From a bacterium (GTDB taxonomy: Bacteria; UBP13; UBA5359), in contig JAQVUQ010000079.1 in NCBI GenBank assembly GCA_028699365.1, forward strand, positions 1 to 9,571: a stretch of DNA of 9,571 nt, written 5' to 3'. The translations under genes and the position numbers were made by a program. Below the pieces are notes generated by a model that saw only the letters and a program-made list of their open reading frames with translations, ran no database searches and had not been told where the DNA came from. Below, piece by piece: positions 1 through 6,165 of this stretch (positions within the stretch are counted from its first letter, which is position 1; the number at the start of each line of letters is the position of its first letter).

Positions 1-1373
1 TGGCTGTTTACAGCTTGGAACCCGTAGCGGTTCCTGAAGTCAATACCAAATACAGAACTATCAAGACCAGGATACCGGTGCCGGAATCACTGCCCGTCTT
101 CGAGGCGTTGAAGGAATCCGAGCCCCAATCCATGATGGGCCAGCCGCCCATCGTCTGGCACAGCGCCGATGATTTCACCGTGGCCGACAAGTGGGGCAAC
201 CGCTGGATAGACTGGTCGTCCTGCGTACTGGTGTCCAACATAGGGCACGGTCGTAAGGAGATCAAGGATGCCCTGAAAGAGATCATCGATCAGGATCTGC
301 TGTCCACCTACGTCTTCATACATGAGCAGAGAGCGGAACTGACAAAGGCCCTGCAGGCTCTGTCGCCCGATCCTGACAACTATCACGTCTTCCTGCTCAG
401 CACCGGCAGTGAGGCCACGGAGAACTGCGTCAAGCTGGCCAAAACCTATGCCATCAACAAATACGGCCCTGCCAGAAAGTACTTCGTCAGCTTCCGGAAC
501 GCTTTTCACGGGCGCACCATGGGCTCGCAACTGGCCGGGGGCATGGAAAAGCTTAAGACCTGGATGGTGGACCGTGATCAGACGTTTGTCCAGGTGCCTT
601 TTCCCGACGGCTACAAGAACGAGGATGTCTCCTTCGATCTCTTCCTCAAGACTCTGGCGGATAAAGGCATCAAGCCGGAGGAGATTGCAGGCGTTATGAC
701 CGAGAGTTATCAGGGAATAGGCCCTGATTTCCTGCCGGTGGAATACGCTCAGAAGCTGCAGGAGTTCTGCCGTAAGAACGACATCGTCATGATCTTCGAC
801 GAGGTGCAGGCTGGCTTTGGGCGCACCGGCAAGATGTTCTGCTTCCAGCATTACGGTATCACCCCCGATCTCATCGCCTGCGGCAAGGGCATTTCCTCTT
901 CGCTGCCGCTTTCGGCCGTTATCGGGCGCAAAGATATTATGGGCCTCTATGCCCCCGGGTCGATGACCTCCACCCACTCCGCCTCGCCGCTGCCGACGGC
1001 AGCCGCCCTGGCCAACCTCAAGGTGCTGGTGGGAGAGAAGTTGACCGAGCGGGCCGCCGCCATGGGCGAAATCCTTCTCCCCGAGCTGGACAGAATACAG
1101 AAGAAGTATTCCGATCGCCTGGGCTGCATGCACGGCAAAGGCCTGGTGGCCGGCATCCAGGTAGTCAAGCCGGGTACCAAAGAGCCCGATGCCGATACGG
1201 CCACCGCCATCAACCTGGCCTGCCTGAAGAAGGGCCTGCTGATGTTCGCCCCCGTAGGCCTGGCCGGCGAGTGCCTCAAGATAGCCCCGCCTCTGACCAT
1301 CAACGAAGAAGCCCTGCGTGAATCCATCCAGGTCTTCGAAGAGGGCGTGGACGAGGTTCTGGGCGGCAAGTAA
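1..1373 (+). CDS. Class III PLP-dependent aminotransferase (GabT/ArgD-like), start at window edge
   Basis: This is a fold-type I, class III aminotransferase. The family moves an amino group from an omega-amine or amino acid to a 2-oxoacid in the cytoplasm. The phosphate-binding loop STGSEA is at residues 129-134 (TTG at 15 counted as 1), the cofactor-ring aspartate is D262 in FDEVQAGFGRTG, and the Schiff-base lysine is K291 in CGKGIS. The reading frame is open to the left edge: bases 1-2 are TG and the following codons read AVYS, so a start codon NTG probably begins one base before the window. That would give about 457 residues, normal for the family; TTG at 15 is the fallback start. The substrate is uncertain. 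The segment THSASPLPTAAALANLKVL replaces the more usual STFGGNP-type stretch, so I do not assign gabT or argD. It is G+C-rich compared with the genes to its right and probably belongs to the chromosomal backbone. Confidence 0.9.
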   Translation, partial: AVYSLEPVAVPEVNTKYRTIKTRIPVPESLPVFEALKESEPQSMMGQPPIVWHSADDFTVADKWGNRWIDWSSCVLVSNIGHGRKEIKDALKEIIDQDLLSTYVFIHEQRAELTKALQALSPDPDNYHVFLLSTGSEATENCVKLAKTYAINKYGPARKYFVSFRNAFHGRTMGSQLAGGMEKLKTWMVDRDQTFVQVPFPDGYKNEDVSFDLFLKTLADKGIKPEEIAGVMTESYQGIGPDFLPVEYAQKLQEFCRKNDIVMIFDEVQAGFGRTGKMFCFQHYGITPDLIACGKGISSSLPLSAVIGRKDIMGLYAPGSMTSTHSASPLPTAAALANLKVLVGEKLTERAAAMGEILLPELDRIQKKYSDRLGCMHGKGLVAGIQVVKPGTKEPDADTATAINLACLKKGLLMFAPVGLAGECLKIAPPLTINEEALRESIQVFEEGVDEVLGGK

Positions 1374-1401
1374 GCCGGCTGAATTGAGAATATAGTATAA
1401 A

Positions 1402-1436
1402 CGAAGCCCCGGCCGGTTTTATCCGACGGGGCTTCG
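1402..1436 (+). terminator. Hairpin downstream of the aminotransferase
   Basis: CGAAGCCCC (1402-1410) pairs perfectly with GGGGCTTCG (1428-1436) around a 17-base loop, in which CGG and CCG can extend the stem. It lies 28 bases after the aminotransferase stop, where a terminator is expected. No run of T follows on either side, so it is not a textbook intrinsic terminator. It may act weakly or only stabilise the 3' end. Its right arm overlaps the proposed -35 of the tRNA promoter. Confidence 0.5.
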
Positions 1437-1461
1437 CGGTTATGTCCTGCTGTGATATAAT
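1433..1461 (+). promoter_or_regulatory. Extended -10 promoter for tRNA-Arg
   Basis: A perfect TATAAT lies at 1456-1461, preceded by TGA (1453-1455), giving an extended -10 element. At a 17-bp spacing the -35 is only TTCGCG (1433-1438), which is weak, as is common when the extended -10 is present. Transcription would start near 1468, about 11 bases before the mature tRNA. The -35 falls in the right arm of the preceding hairpin. Confidence 0.6.
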
Positions 1462-1478
1462 AGATCTGCTTCAAAAAC

Positions 1479-1554
1479 GCGCCCGTAGCTCAATGGATAG
1501 AGCACCAGGCTTCGGACCTGGGGGTTGGGGGTTCGAGTCCCTCCGGGCGTGCCA
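1479..1554 (+). tRNA. tRNA-Arg (anticodon UCG)
   Basis: A complete 76-base cloverleaf with encoded CCA. The acceptor arm is GCGCCCG (1479-1485) with CGGGCGT (1544-1550). The D stem is GCTC/GAGC (1488-1491, 1500-1503). The anticodon stem is CCAGG/CCTGG with loop CTTCGGA (1510-1516), so the anticodon is TCG (1512-1514) and reads CGA. The variable loop is GGGTT, the T arm is GGGGG-TTCGAGT-CCCTC, the discriminator is G1551 and CCA is 1552-1554. The first acceptor pair is a G-U wobble. The T stem also has one G-U pair. The gene lies at the boundary between the G+C-rich backbone gene and the Fic/R-M region. tRNA 3' ends are common integration sites, but no integrase or repeated tRNA end is visible here. 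Confidence 0.95.
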
Positions 1555-1567
1555 GTTCTATGTCCCC

Positions 1568-1626
1568 AATATTGCTTATTTTAAGAAACAGTGCTATCTT
1601 AAAATAAGCAATATTCTTATTTTAAG
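1568..1626. repeat. 19-bp perfect inverted repeat with three CTTA-N3-TAAG sites
   Basis: The left arm 1568-1586 is the exact reverse complement of 1597-1615, with a 10-base spacer (1587-1596). Nested in it are CTTATTTTAAG at 1575-1585 and CTTAAAATAAG at 1598-1608. A third copy, CTTATTTTAAG, lies just outside at 1616-1626. Each 11-mer is itself a dyad (CTTA-N3-TAAG). Centres are at 1580, 1603 and 1621. The array occupies the whole space between the tRNA and the Fic ribosome-binding site and overlaps the proposed Fic promoter. An operator for a winged-helix dimer is the simplest reading. An A+T-rich hairpin at the tRNA 3' side is the alternative. Confidence 0.8.
1572..1600 (+). promoter_or_regulatory. 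Candidate promoter of the fic gene inside the inverted repeat
   Basis: TTGCTT (1572-1577) and TATCTT (1595-1600) are spaced 17 bp apart and resemble sigma70 -35 and -10 elements. The -35 lies in the left arm of the inverted repeat and the -10 at the junction with the right arm, so a protein bound to the dyads would block RNA polymerase. Transcription would start near 1607, leaving a leader of about 36 bases before the ATG at 1643. The hexamers are imperfect, so this is a prediction from spacing and position. Confidence 0.4.
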
Positions 1627-1642
1627 TTTAAAACAGGAAACC

Positions 1643-2794
1643 ATGAAAAGATCTTTACAGGGACAATACGTGACTGTATCCACTATCGGCGAGAGGGTAC
1701 AGGCGTTTATTCCCACGCCGTTACCGCCTGATCCTCCGATCGATTGGACACCGGAACTACGGGAGAGGTTTGACAGTGCTTTGCTGGCGCTGGGACGCCT
1801 GGACAGCGTGTCCGTTCTGCTTCCCGATACCTCTCTCTTTCTTTACGTATATATGCGTAAGGAGGCTGTGCTCTCTTCTCAGATTGAGGGAACACAATCT
1901 TCACTCTCCGATCTCTTACTCTTTGAGCTGAAACAGATACCTGGAGTACCCCTTGATGATGTTCAGGAAGTCAGCAACTACGTAGCGGCTGTTTATCACG
2001 GCCTGCAGCGTCTGGCGGAAGGTTTTCCCGTATCACTGAGATTGATACGGGAGATGCATGCTATTCTTCTTAATAAGGGACGCGGCAGTCAACGTGAACC
2101 GGGAGAGTTCAGGCGCAGTCAGAACTGGATAGGCGGTACCCGGCCCGGTAATGCTTCGTTTGTTCCGCCGCCCCCGGAAAAGGTAATAGAGTGTATGGGA
2201 ACGCTTGAGTTGTTTTTACACGATCGGCCGGTACGGACTTCGCCTTTATTGAAAGCGGCGTTGTCTCATGTCCAGTTCGAAACAATTCATCCGTTTTCGG
2301 ACGGCAACGGGCGTCTTGGCAGACTGCTGATTACTCTGCTTCTGTGTTCGGAGAAGATATTGCGTGAGCCTATGCTCTATCTCAGTCTCTATTTTAAGAG
2401 CCATCGTCAGCGTTATTATCATCTTCTTGACCAGGTGCGTCTGAACGGCGATTGGGAAGCCTGGCTGGAGTTTTTTGCCGAGGCAGTAGAGCAAACTGCC
2501 GAACAGGCAGCAGATACGGCACAGCGCCTAGTGAAGCTTGCTGCTGAAGACAGGGAGCGCATAACCGGCTTGGGCCGGCCGTCCGGTTCCGCGATCAAGG
2601 TCCACCGGGCGATGATGGAGAGGCCTATTGTTTCCGGCACATGGCTGTCGGAAAAGACAGGCTTGTCTCAGGCGACGGTTAACACTGTTCTCAGGCATCT
2701 GGAGAAGCTGGGAATTGTATCTGAATTGACCGGAAGCAAGCGGAACAGGCTCTTCAGCTATGTCGGATATATTAGTATAATGAACAGTGATTGA
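1643..2794 (+). CDS. Fic family protein (AMP transferase type) with N-terminal inhibitory motif and C-terminal winged helix
   Basis: This 383-residue protein has the SoFic-like layout: a Fic N-terminal domain, the Fic core, then a winged helix. The catalytic motif HPFSDGNGRLGR is at 216-227 and matches HxFx(D/E)GNGRxxR, with H216 as catalytic base. The family transfers AMP from ATP to a hydroxyl of a target protein. S78-SQI-E82-G83 fits the class II inhibitory motif (S/T)xxxE(G/N), in which the Glu blocks ATP binding, so the protein should be held inactive until released. GEFRRSQNWIGG is the usual substrate-binding flap. About residues 318-372 form a winged helix (WLSEKTGLSQATVNTVLRHLEKLG), suggesting DNA binding and perhaps autoregulation through the dyads upstream. 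The start is ATG 1643, with AGGAAA at 1634-1639; the frame is open back to 1442, but that stretch is the tRNA gene. Its target and any link to the R-M operon are unknown. Confidence 0.92.
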   Translation: MKRSLQGQYVTVSTIGERVQAFIPTPLPPDPPIDWTPELRERFDSALLALGRLDSVSVLLPDTSLFLYVYMRKEAVLSSQIEGTQSSLSDLLLFELKQIPGVPLDDVQEVSNYVAAVYHGLQRLAEGFPVSLRLIREMHAILLNKGRGSQREPGEFRRSQNWIGGTRPGNASFVPPPPEKVIECMGTLELFLHDRPVRTSPLLKAALSHVQFETIHPFSDGNGRLGRLLITLLLCSEKILREPMLYLSLYFKSHRQRYYHLLDQVRLNGDWEAWLEFFAEAVEQTAEQAADTAQRLVKLAAEDRERITGLGRPSGSAIKVHRAMMERPIVSGTWLSEKTGLSQATVNTVLRHLEKLGIVSELTGSKRNRLFSYVGYISIMNSD

Positions 2795-3016
2795 CGGGTT
2801 ACCCCGGAAGCTACCTCTATATACGGGCATACTCATAGAGCAGACCCAAGAGATGCAAAGCTGCTTACAAACGGTATATCCGGAATATATATCAACGCGG
2901 GTACGTGGACGGAAAAGGTGGATCAAGGTTGGTATCTGGACGTGGATGAGGATGGCAAGGTATGGATGCAAGACTGGATTAACGAAACAAAGGAAACGAA
3001 GCGCTTGTTCGTTTGA
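2795..3016 (+). pseudogene. C-terminal remnant of a calcineurin-like metallophosphoesterase
   Basis: Directly after the Fic stop, in the same frame, 73 codons without a start read as the end of a metallophosphoesterase. The metal-binding motif GHTHR is at 2825-2839. YINAGTWTEKV follows, matching the N-x-G-(S/T)-W segment of YfcE/LpxH-like enzymes, and then a beta-hairpin-like YLDVDEDGKVWMQDWINE. Translation ends at TGA 3014-3016. The N-terminal two thirds, with the other metal ligands, are absent, and no start codon or ribosome-binding site precedes the fragment, so it is not functional alone. An overlapping 112-codon frame (2787-3125) has no family character. The remnant marks a recombination junction near 2795: either Fic DNA was inserted over the front of this gene or the fragment travelled with the island. 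Confidence 0.7.
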
Positions 3017-3041
3017 TAAGTCTGTAAGCGGCAGGTATAAT
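3013..3041 (+). promoter_or_regulatory. Strong sigma70-type promoter of the hsd operon
   Basis: TTGATA (3013-3018) and a perfect TATAAT (3036-3041) are separated by 17 bp, eleven of twelve consensus bases. Transcription should start near 3048, giving a leader of about 74 bases before hsdM1. The -35 overlaps the TGA of the metallophosphoesterase remnant. GCAGGT (3031-3036) and ACCTGC (3058-3063) form an inverted repeat around the -10 and start point, and ATTGTATTCAG (3040-3050) is nearly repeated as ATTGTATGCAG (3095-3105); either could be a regulator site, but the evidence is thin. Confidence 0.7.
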
Positions 3042-3121
3042 TGTATTCAGGAATTTCACCTGCAGACACGTGCCGGGAAGCATCCCAACCTGGGATTGTA
3101 TGCAGAGCAGGATAGGCCTGA
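3017..3121 (+). other. Leader and 5' untranslated region of the hsd operon
   Basis: No gene is visible in these 105 bases. They hold the -10 element, the predicted start site near 3048, and a weak hairpin (CATCCC 3081-3086 with GGGAT 3092-3096). The ribosome-binding region for hsdM1 is AGGAT (3109-3113) or AGG (3114-3116). No riboswitch fold or intrinsic terminator was recognised. Confidence 0.5.
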
Positions 3122-4642
3122 ATGAGTAGGAAGAACGGAAACGACATATCTGCCGATCTGGATATTGGAGCTCTTTCCAGTTACCTCTGGGAAGCGGCCA
3201 ATATTTTGCGCGGGCCTGTGGACGCGGCTGATTTCAAAACCTATATCTTTCCGTTGCTCTTCTTTAAGCGTATCTCCGATGCCTATGATGAAGAATTAAG
3301 CATTGCTCTGAAAGAAACAGAAGGTGATATAGAATACGCCCGGTTTCCTGAGAACCATCGCTTCCAGGTCCCGGAAGGGTGCCACTGGGAAGATATACGG
3401 GCCAAGAGCGTCAATATCGGACATGCACTCCAGAAGGCGATGCGCTGCATTGAGCAATCCAATCCGGATACGCTTTACGGTATCTTTGGCGATGCACAAT
3501 GGACCAATAAAGACCGTTTATCTGATGCTCTTCTCAAAGATCTTATTGAACATTTTTCCGGTTTGAATATCGGTAACGAACACTGTAAGGCCGATATCCT
3601 TGGTCAGGCATACGAGTACCTGATTAAGAAATTTGCCGATCTGACAAACAAAAAAGCCGGAGAATTTTATACTCCACGCTCAGTTGTTGCTCTCATGGTG
3701 CGTATTCTCGCTCCCAAGGCAGGGGATACCATCTACGATCCGGCCTGCGGCACCGGTGGCATGCTCCTCGAAGCACTGCATTATGTTAAAGAACATGGTG
3801 GTGACGAGAAGCTTATGCTGGGCAAGCTTTTTGGCCAGGAGAAGAATCTGACGACCTCATCCATTGCTCGGATGAACCTCTTTCTCCACGGTGCGGAAGA
3901 TTTCCACATCGAGCGCGGCGATACCCTCAGGCAACCTGCTTTCTATTCCGGTGACAGCCTTGAGGTGTTTGACTGTGTCATCGCCAATCCACCGTTCTCC
4001 CTTGAAAAGTGGGGGGACGATGTCTGGAGCAACGATCCTTACGGGCGTAACTTTGCCGGACTTCCACCGGCCAAATCCGGCGATTTTGCCTGGGTCCAGC
4101 ATATGATCAAGTCCATGGCTCGCAAGACAGGACGTATGGCTGTTGTCTTGCCGCATGGCGTGTTGTTCCGTATGTCCAGGGAAGGTGAGATCCGGCGTAA
4201 GCTTCTGGAGATGGACATTCTCGATGCGGTGATCGGCCTTGGTCCTAACCTCTTTTACGGCACCGGCCTGGCAGCCTGCATACTGGTATTTCGTGAGACT
4301 AAGCCCAAAGAACATCGTCATAAAGTGCTGTTTATCGATGCCTCACATGAATTCAAGACCGGCCGGGCTCAGAACGAGCTTCTGCCTGTGCATGTTGAAA
4401 GTATACACCGCTGGTATCGGGATTACCGGAATGCGGATGGCATCTGCAGGGTCGTTACTCTTGACGAGATTCGGGAGAACGACTTCAACCTGAACATTCC
4501 CCGTTATGTGGAACCCGTCATTGAAGAAGAGACCATGACCGTGGAACAGGCCATAGTTAACCTCCAAGAATCCCTGAAAAACGCCTATGCGGCTGAAGAC
4601 CGGTTGGCAGAGTTGCTGAAAAAAGCGGGGCTGACGGCATGA
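3122..4642 (+). CDS. hsdM: Type I restriction-modification methylase subunit HsdM, first copy
   Basis: At 506 residues this is a full-length HsdM, the N6-adenine methyltransferase subunit that pairs with HsdS (M2S) and with HsdR in the restriction complex. The N-terminal HsdM_N helical domain spans about 10-165 (SSYLWEAANILRGPVDAADF, then FPENHRFQVP). The methylase domain follows, with SAM-binding motif I DPACGTGG at 206-213 and catalytic motif IV NPPF at 289-292. EFYTPRSVV just before motif I is typical of the family. The C-terminal tail is predicted helical. The ATG at 3122 has a modest upstream AGGAT and lies about 74 bases downstream of the proposed start of transcription. It ends in an ATGA overlap with the second methylase. 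It is clearly homologous to that gene but well diverged from it, so this is not a recent duplication. Confidence 0.95.
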   Translation: MSRKNGNDISADLDIGALSSYLWEAANILRGPVDAADFKTYIFPLLFFKRISDAYDEELSIALKETEGDIEYARFPENHRFQVPEGCHWEDIRAKSVNIGHALQKAMRCIEQSNPDTLYGIFGDAQWTNKDRLSDALLKDLIEHFSGLNIGNEHCKADILGQAYEYLIKKFADLTNKKAGEFYTPRSVVALMVRILAPKAGDTIYDPACGTGGMLLEALHYVKEHGGDEKLMLGKLFGQEKNLTTSSIARMNLFLHGAEDFHIERGDTLRQPAFYSGDSLEVFDCVIANPPFSLEKWGDDVWSNDPYGRNFAGLPPAKSGDFAWVQHMIKSMARKTGRMAVVLPHGVLFRMSREGEIRRKLLEMDILDAVIGLGPNLFYGTGLAACILVFRETKPKEHRHKVLFIDASHEFKTGRAQNELLPVHVESIHRWYRDYRNADGICRVVTLDEIRENDFNLNIPRYVEPVIEEETMTVEQAIVNLQESLKNAYAAEDRLAELLKKAGLTA

Positions 4643-4833
4643 TTATAAAGCACATAACTCAGTCCGAACTTGAATCATATCTTTGGGGCGCGGCCACTTT
4701 ACTGCGGGGATATATCGATGCTGGGGATTACAAGCAGTTCATCTTCCCTCTGCTCTTTTATAAACGCCTTTGCGATATTTACGATGAGGAACTGGCCGTG
4801 GCGCTGGAGGAATCCGGCGGTGACAAGGGATAG
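4639..4833 (+). CDS. N-terminal fragment of the second HsdM, ended by an in-frame TAG
   Basis: These 64 residues match the start of HsdM1 closely (YLWGAATLLRGYIDAGDYK, then FIFPLLFYKRLCDIYDEEL) and form the first part of the HsdM_N domain. The ATG at 4639 overlaps the TGA of hsdM1 (ATGA). The site upstream is only GCGGGG, so translation probably depends on coupling to hsdM1. The TAG at 4831-4833 stops the frame, but the family sequence continues in the same frame beyond it. As a separate product it would be part of a domain, without a methylase core. It could fold with the downstream fragment as a split protein, be degraded, or be the front of a full-length protein made by readthrough. A sequencing or assembly error is also possible. 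Confidence 0.7.
   Translation: MIIKHITQSELESYLWGAATLLRGYIDAGDYKQFIFPLLFYKRLCDIYDEELAVALEESGGDKG
4831..4833 (+). other. In-frame amber codon within hsdM2 (codon 65)
   Basis: Aligning the two methylases around this point (EGDIEYARFPENHRF in HsdM1, GGDKG*AELPEQHRF here) puts the TAG opposite Y72 of HsdM1 (codon TAC at 3335-3337). A single change of the third base of a Tyr codon (TAC or TAT to TAG) would explain it. Reading frame and similarity are unchanged on both sides. Confidence 0.85.
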
Positions 4834-4839
4834 GCCGAG

Positions 4840-6165
4840 TTGCCCGAGCAACACCGTTTTCAGATCCCTGCCGACGCACACTGGAAGGTAGCCCGTACTA
4901 AGGTCAAGAACGTGGGCAAGGCTATCCAGAACGCTTTGCGGGATATTGAGAAAGCAAATCCAGATACTCTCTATGGCGTATTCGGCGATGCTCAATGGAC
5001 CAATAAGGATCGGTTACCCGATCATATGTTGCGGGAACTGATAGAGCATTTCAGTTGTCAAACACTCTCGCTGGCTAATTGTCCGGAAGACGAGCTTGGC
5101 ATCGGCTACGAATTCCTGATCAAGAAGTTTGCCGACGATTCCGGCCATACTGCGGCCGAGTTCTATACCAATCGCACCGTTGTCCATCTGATGACGGAGA
5201 TGCTGGAGCCCGCGCCGGGTGAATCGATCTATGATCCCACCTGCGGCTCAGCCGGGATGCTTCTTTCCGCCGTTGCTCACTTGAAGCGACATGGAAAGGA
5301 ATGGCGCAATCTGAAGCTCTACGGCCAGGAGCGCAACCTGCTTACCTCGGCCATCGGATGGATGAATCTCTTTCTGCACGGCATTGAGGATTTCCGTATT
5401 GTCCGGGGAGATACCCTGGCACATCCGGCCTTTGTAGAGGGAGACCGGCTCATGCAGTTCGACGTAGTCTTGGCCAATCCCCCGTATTCCATCAAACAGT
5501 GGGACAGGGCCGCCTGGTCTGCCGATCCCTGGGGGCGCAACATCTACGGCACCCCGCCGCAGGGCCGTGCCGATTATGCCTTCTGGCAACACATTATTCA
5601 GAGCATGAAGCCCAAATCAGGACGTTGTGCCATCCTTTTTCCGCACGGTGTGCTCTTCCGCAACGAAGAGTCTGTCATGCGGGAGAAGCTGATTGCCCAC
5701 GATGTGGTGGAGTGTGTGCTGGGACTGGGGCCGAACCTCTTTTATAACTCACCGATGGAAGCCTGTGTGGTGATCTGTCGCATAAGCAAGCCCCGGGAGC
5801 GGAGGAACAGGATACTCTTTATCAACGCGGTGAATGAAGTTACACGGGAGCGGGCTCAGAGCTTCCTGACCGACGATCATATCCAGCGAATCGTAGAGAC
5901 CTATCATCGTTTTGAAGACATTGAAGGCTTTGCCCGCGTAGCAAGCAATGACGAGGTGCGTCAAAAAGAGTGCAATCTCAGCATTCCTCTCTATATACGG
6001 GAACAGAAGACAAGGATGCTTCAGGAAGAGAGCGCTCCTTACGGTCAATCTCCATTGAAAAAGGCTATCGTCGAATGGCAGGAAAGCTCAAAGTCGTTAC
6101 GGGAATCGATGAAGGAGTTGTTTGAGATGCTGGAAGATGCCCGGGTGTGTGGAGGTAGGAAATGA
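4840..6165 (+). CDS. hsdM: Type I methylase subunit HsdM, second copy, main part after the amber codon
   Basis: This is the remaining 441 residues of a second, divergent HsdM. Motif I, DPTCGSAGM, starts at residue 132 and catalytic motif IV, NPPY, is at 213-216, so the catalytic core looks intact. Before them are the rest of HsdM_N (EQHRFQIP; PDTLYGVFGDAQWTNKDRL, nearly identical to HsdM1) and EFYTNRTVV. The chosen start is TTG 4840, seven bases after the TAG. AAGGGAT (4825-4831) upstream could serve as a ribosome-binding site, so reinitiation after the stop is plausible. The true ancestral start is ATG 4639, giving about 508 codons in total. The end overlaps the DUF4062 start (ATGA). Loss of the first 67 residues would remove the front of HsdM_N, which contacts DNA and HsdS in characterised complexes, so activity of the short form is uncertain. 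Annotation as a pseudogene over 4639-6165 would be reasonable. Confidence 0.85.
   Translation: MPEQHRFQIPADAHWKVARTKVKNVGKAIQNALRDIEKANPDTLYGVFGDAQWTNKDRLPDHMLRELIEHFSCQTLSLANCPEDELGIGYEFLIKKFADDSGHTAAEFYTNRTVVHLMTEMLEPAPGESIYDPTCGSAGMLLSAVAHLKRHGKEWRNLKLYGQERNLLTSAIGWMNLFLHGIEDFRIVRGDTLAHPAFVEGDRLMQFDVVLANPPYSIKQWDRAAWSADPWGRNIYGTPPQGRADYAFWQHIIQSMKPKSGRCAILFPHGVLFRNEESVMREKLIAHDVVECVLGLGPNLFYNSPMEACVVICRISKPRERRNRILFINAVNEVTRERAQSFLTDDHIQRIVETYHRFEDIEGFARVASNDEVRQKECNLSIPLYIREQKTRMLQEESAPYGQSPLKKAIVEWQESSKSLRESMKELFEMLEDARVCGGRK

Noticed and set aside
87-1133. Long antisense open frame of 348 codons opposite the aminotransferase
   Set aside because: The sense strand carries a full set of class III aminotransferase motifs. 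The antisense frame has no recognisable domain and is a usual by-product of G+C-rich coding DNA.
1442-1642. Extension of the Fic frame upstream to an ATG at 1442
   Set aside because: This stretch contains the tRNA-Arg gene, its promoter and the inverted repeat. The family sequence and a ribosome-binding site begin at 1643.
3020-3067. Inverted repeat around the hsd promoter as an attenuator or riboswitch
   Set aside because: Only six contiguous pairs form, with a 21-base loop and a 7-base bulge below, and no T run follows. It is mentioned only as a weak possible operator.
2787-3125. Open frame of 112 codons between fic and hsdM1
   Set aside because: It has no family character, and another frame of the same DNA reads clearly as the end of a metallophosphoesterase.
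3857-4321. Antisense open frame opposite hsdM1
   Set aside because: It lies over the conserved methylase core, shows no motifs of its own and lacks a convincing ribosome-binding site.
4831-4833. TAG as a pyrrolysine codon
   Set aside because: The position is a tyrosine in the paralogue, Pyl is not known from HsdM, and no Pyl genes are visible. Mutation or reinitiation is simpler.
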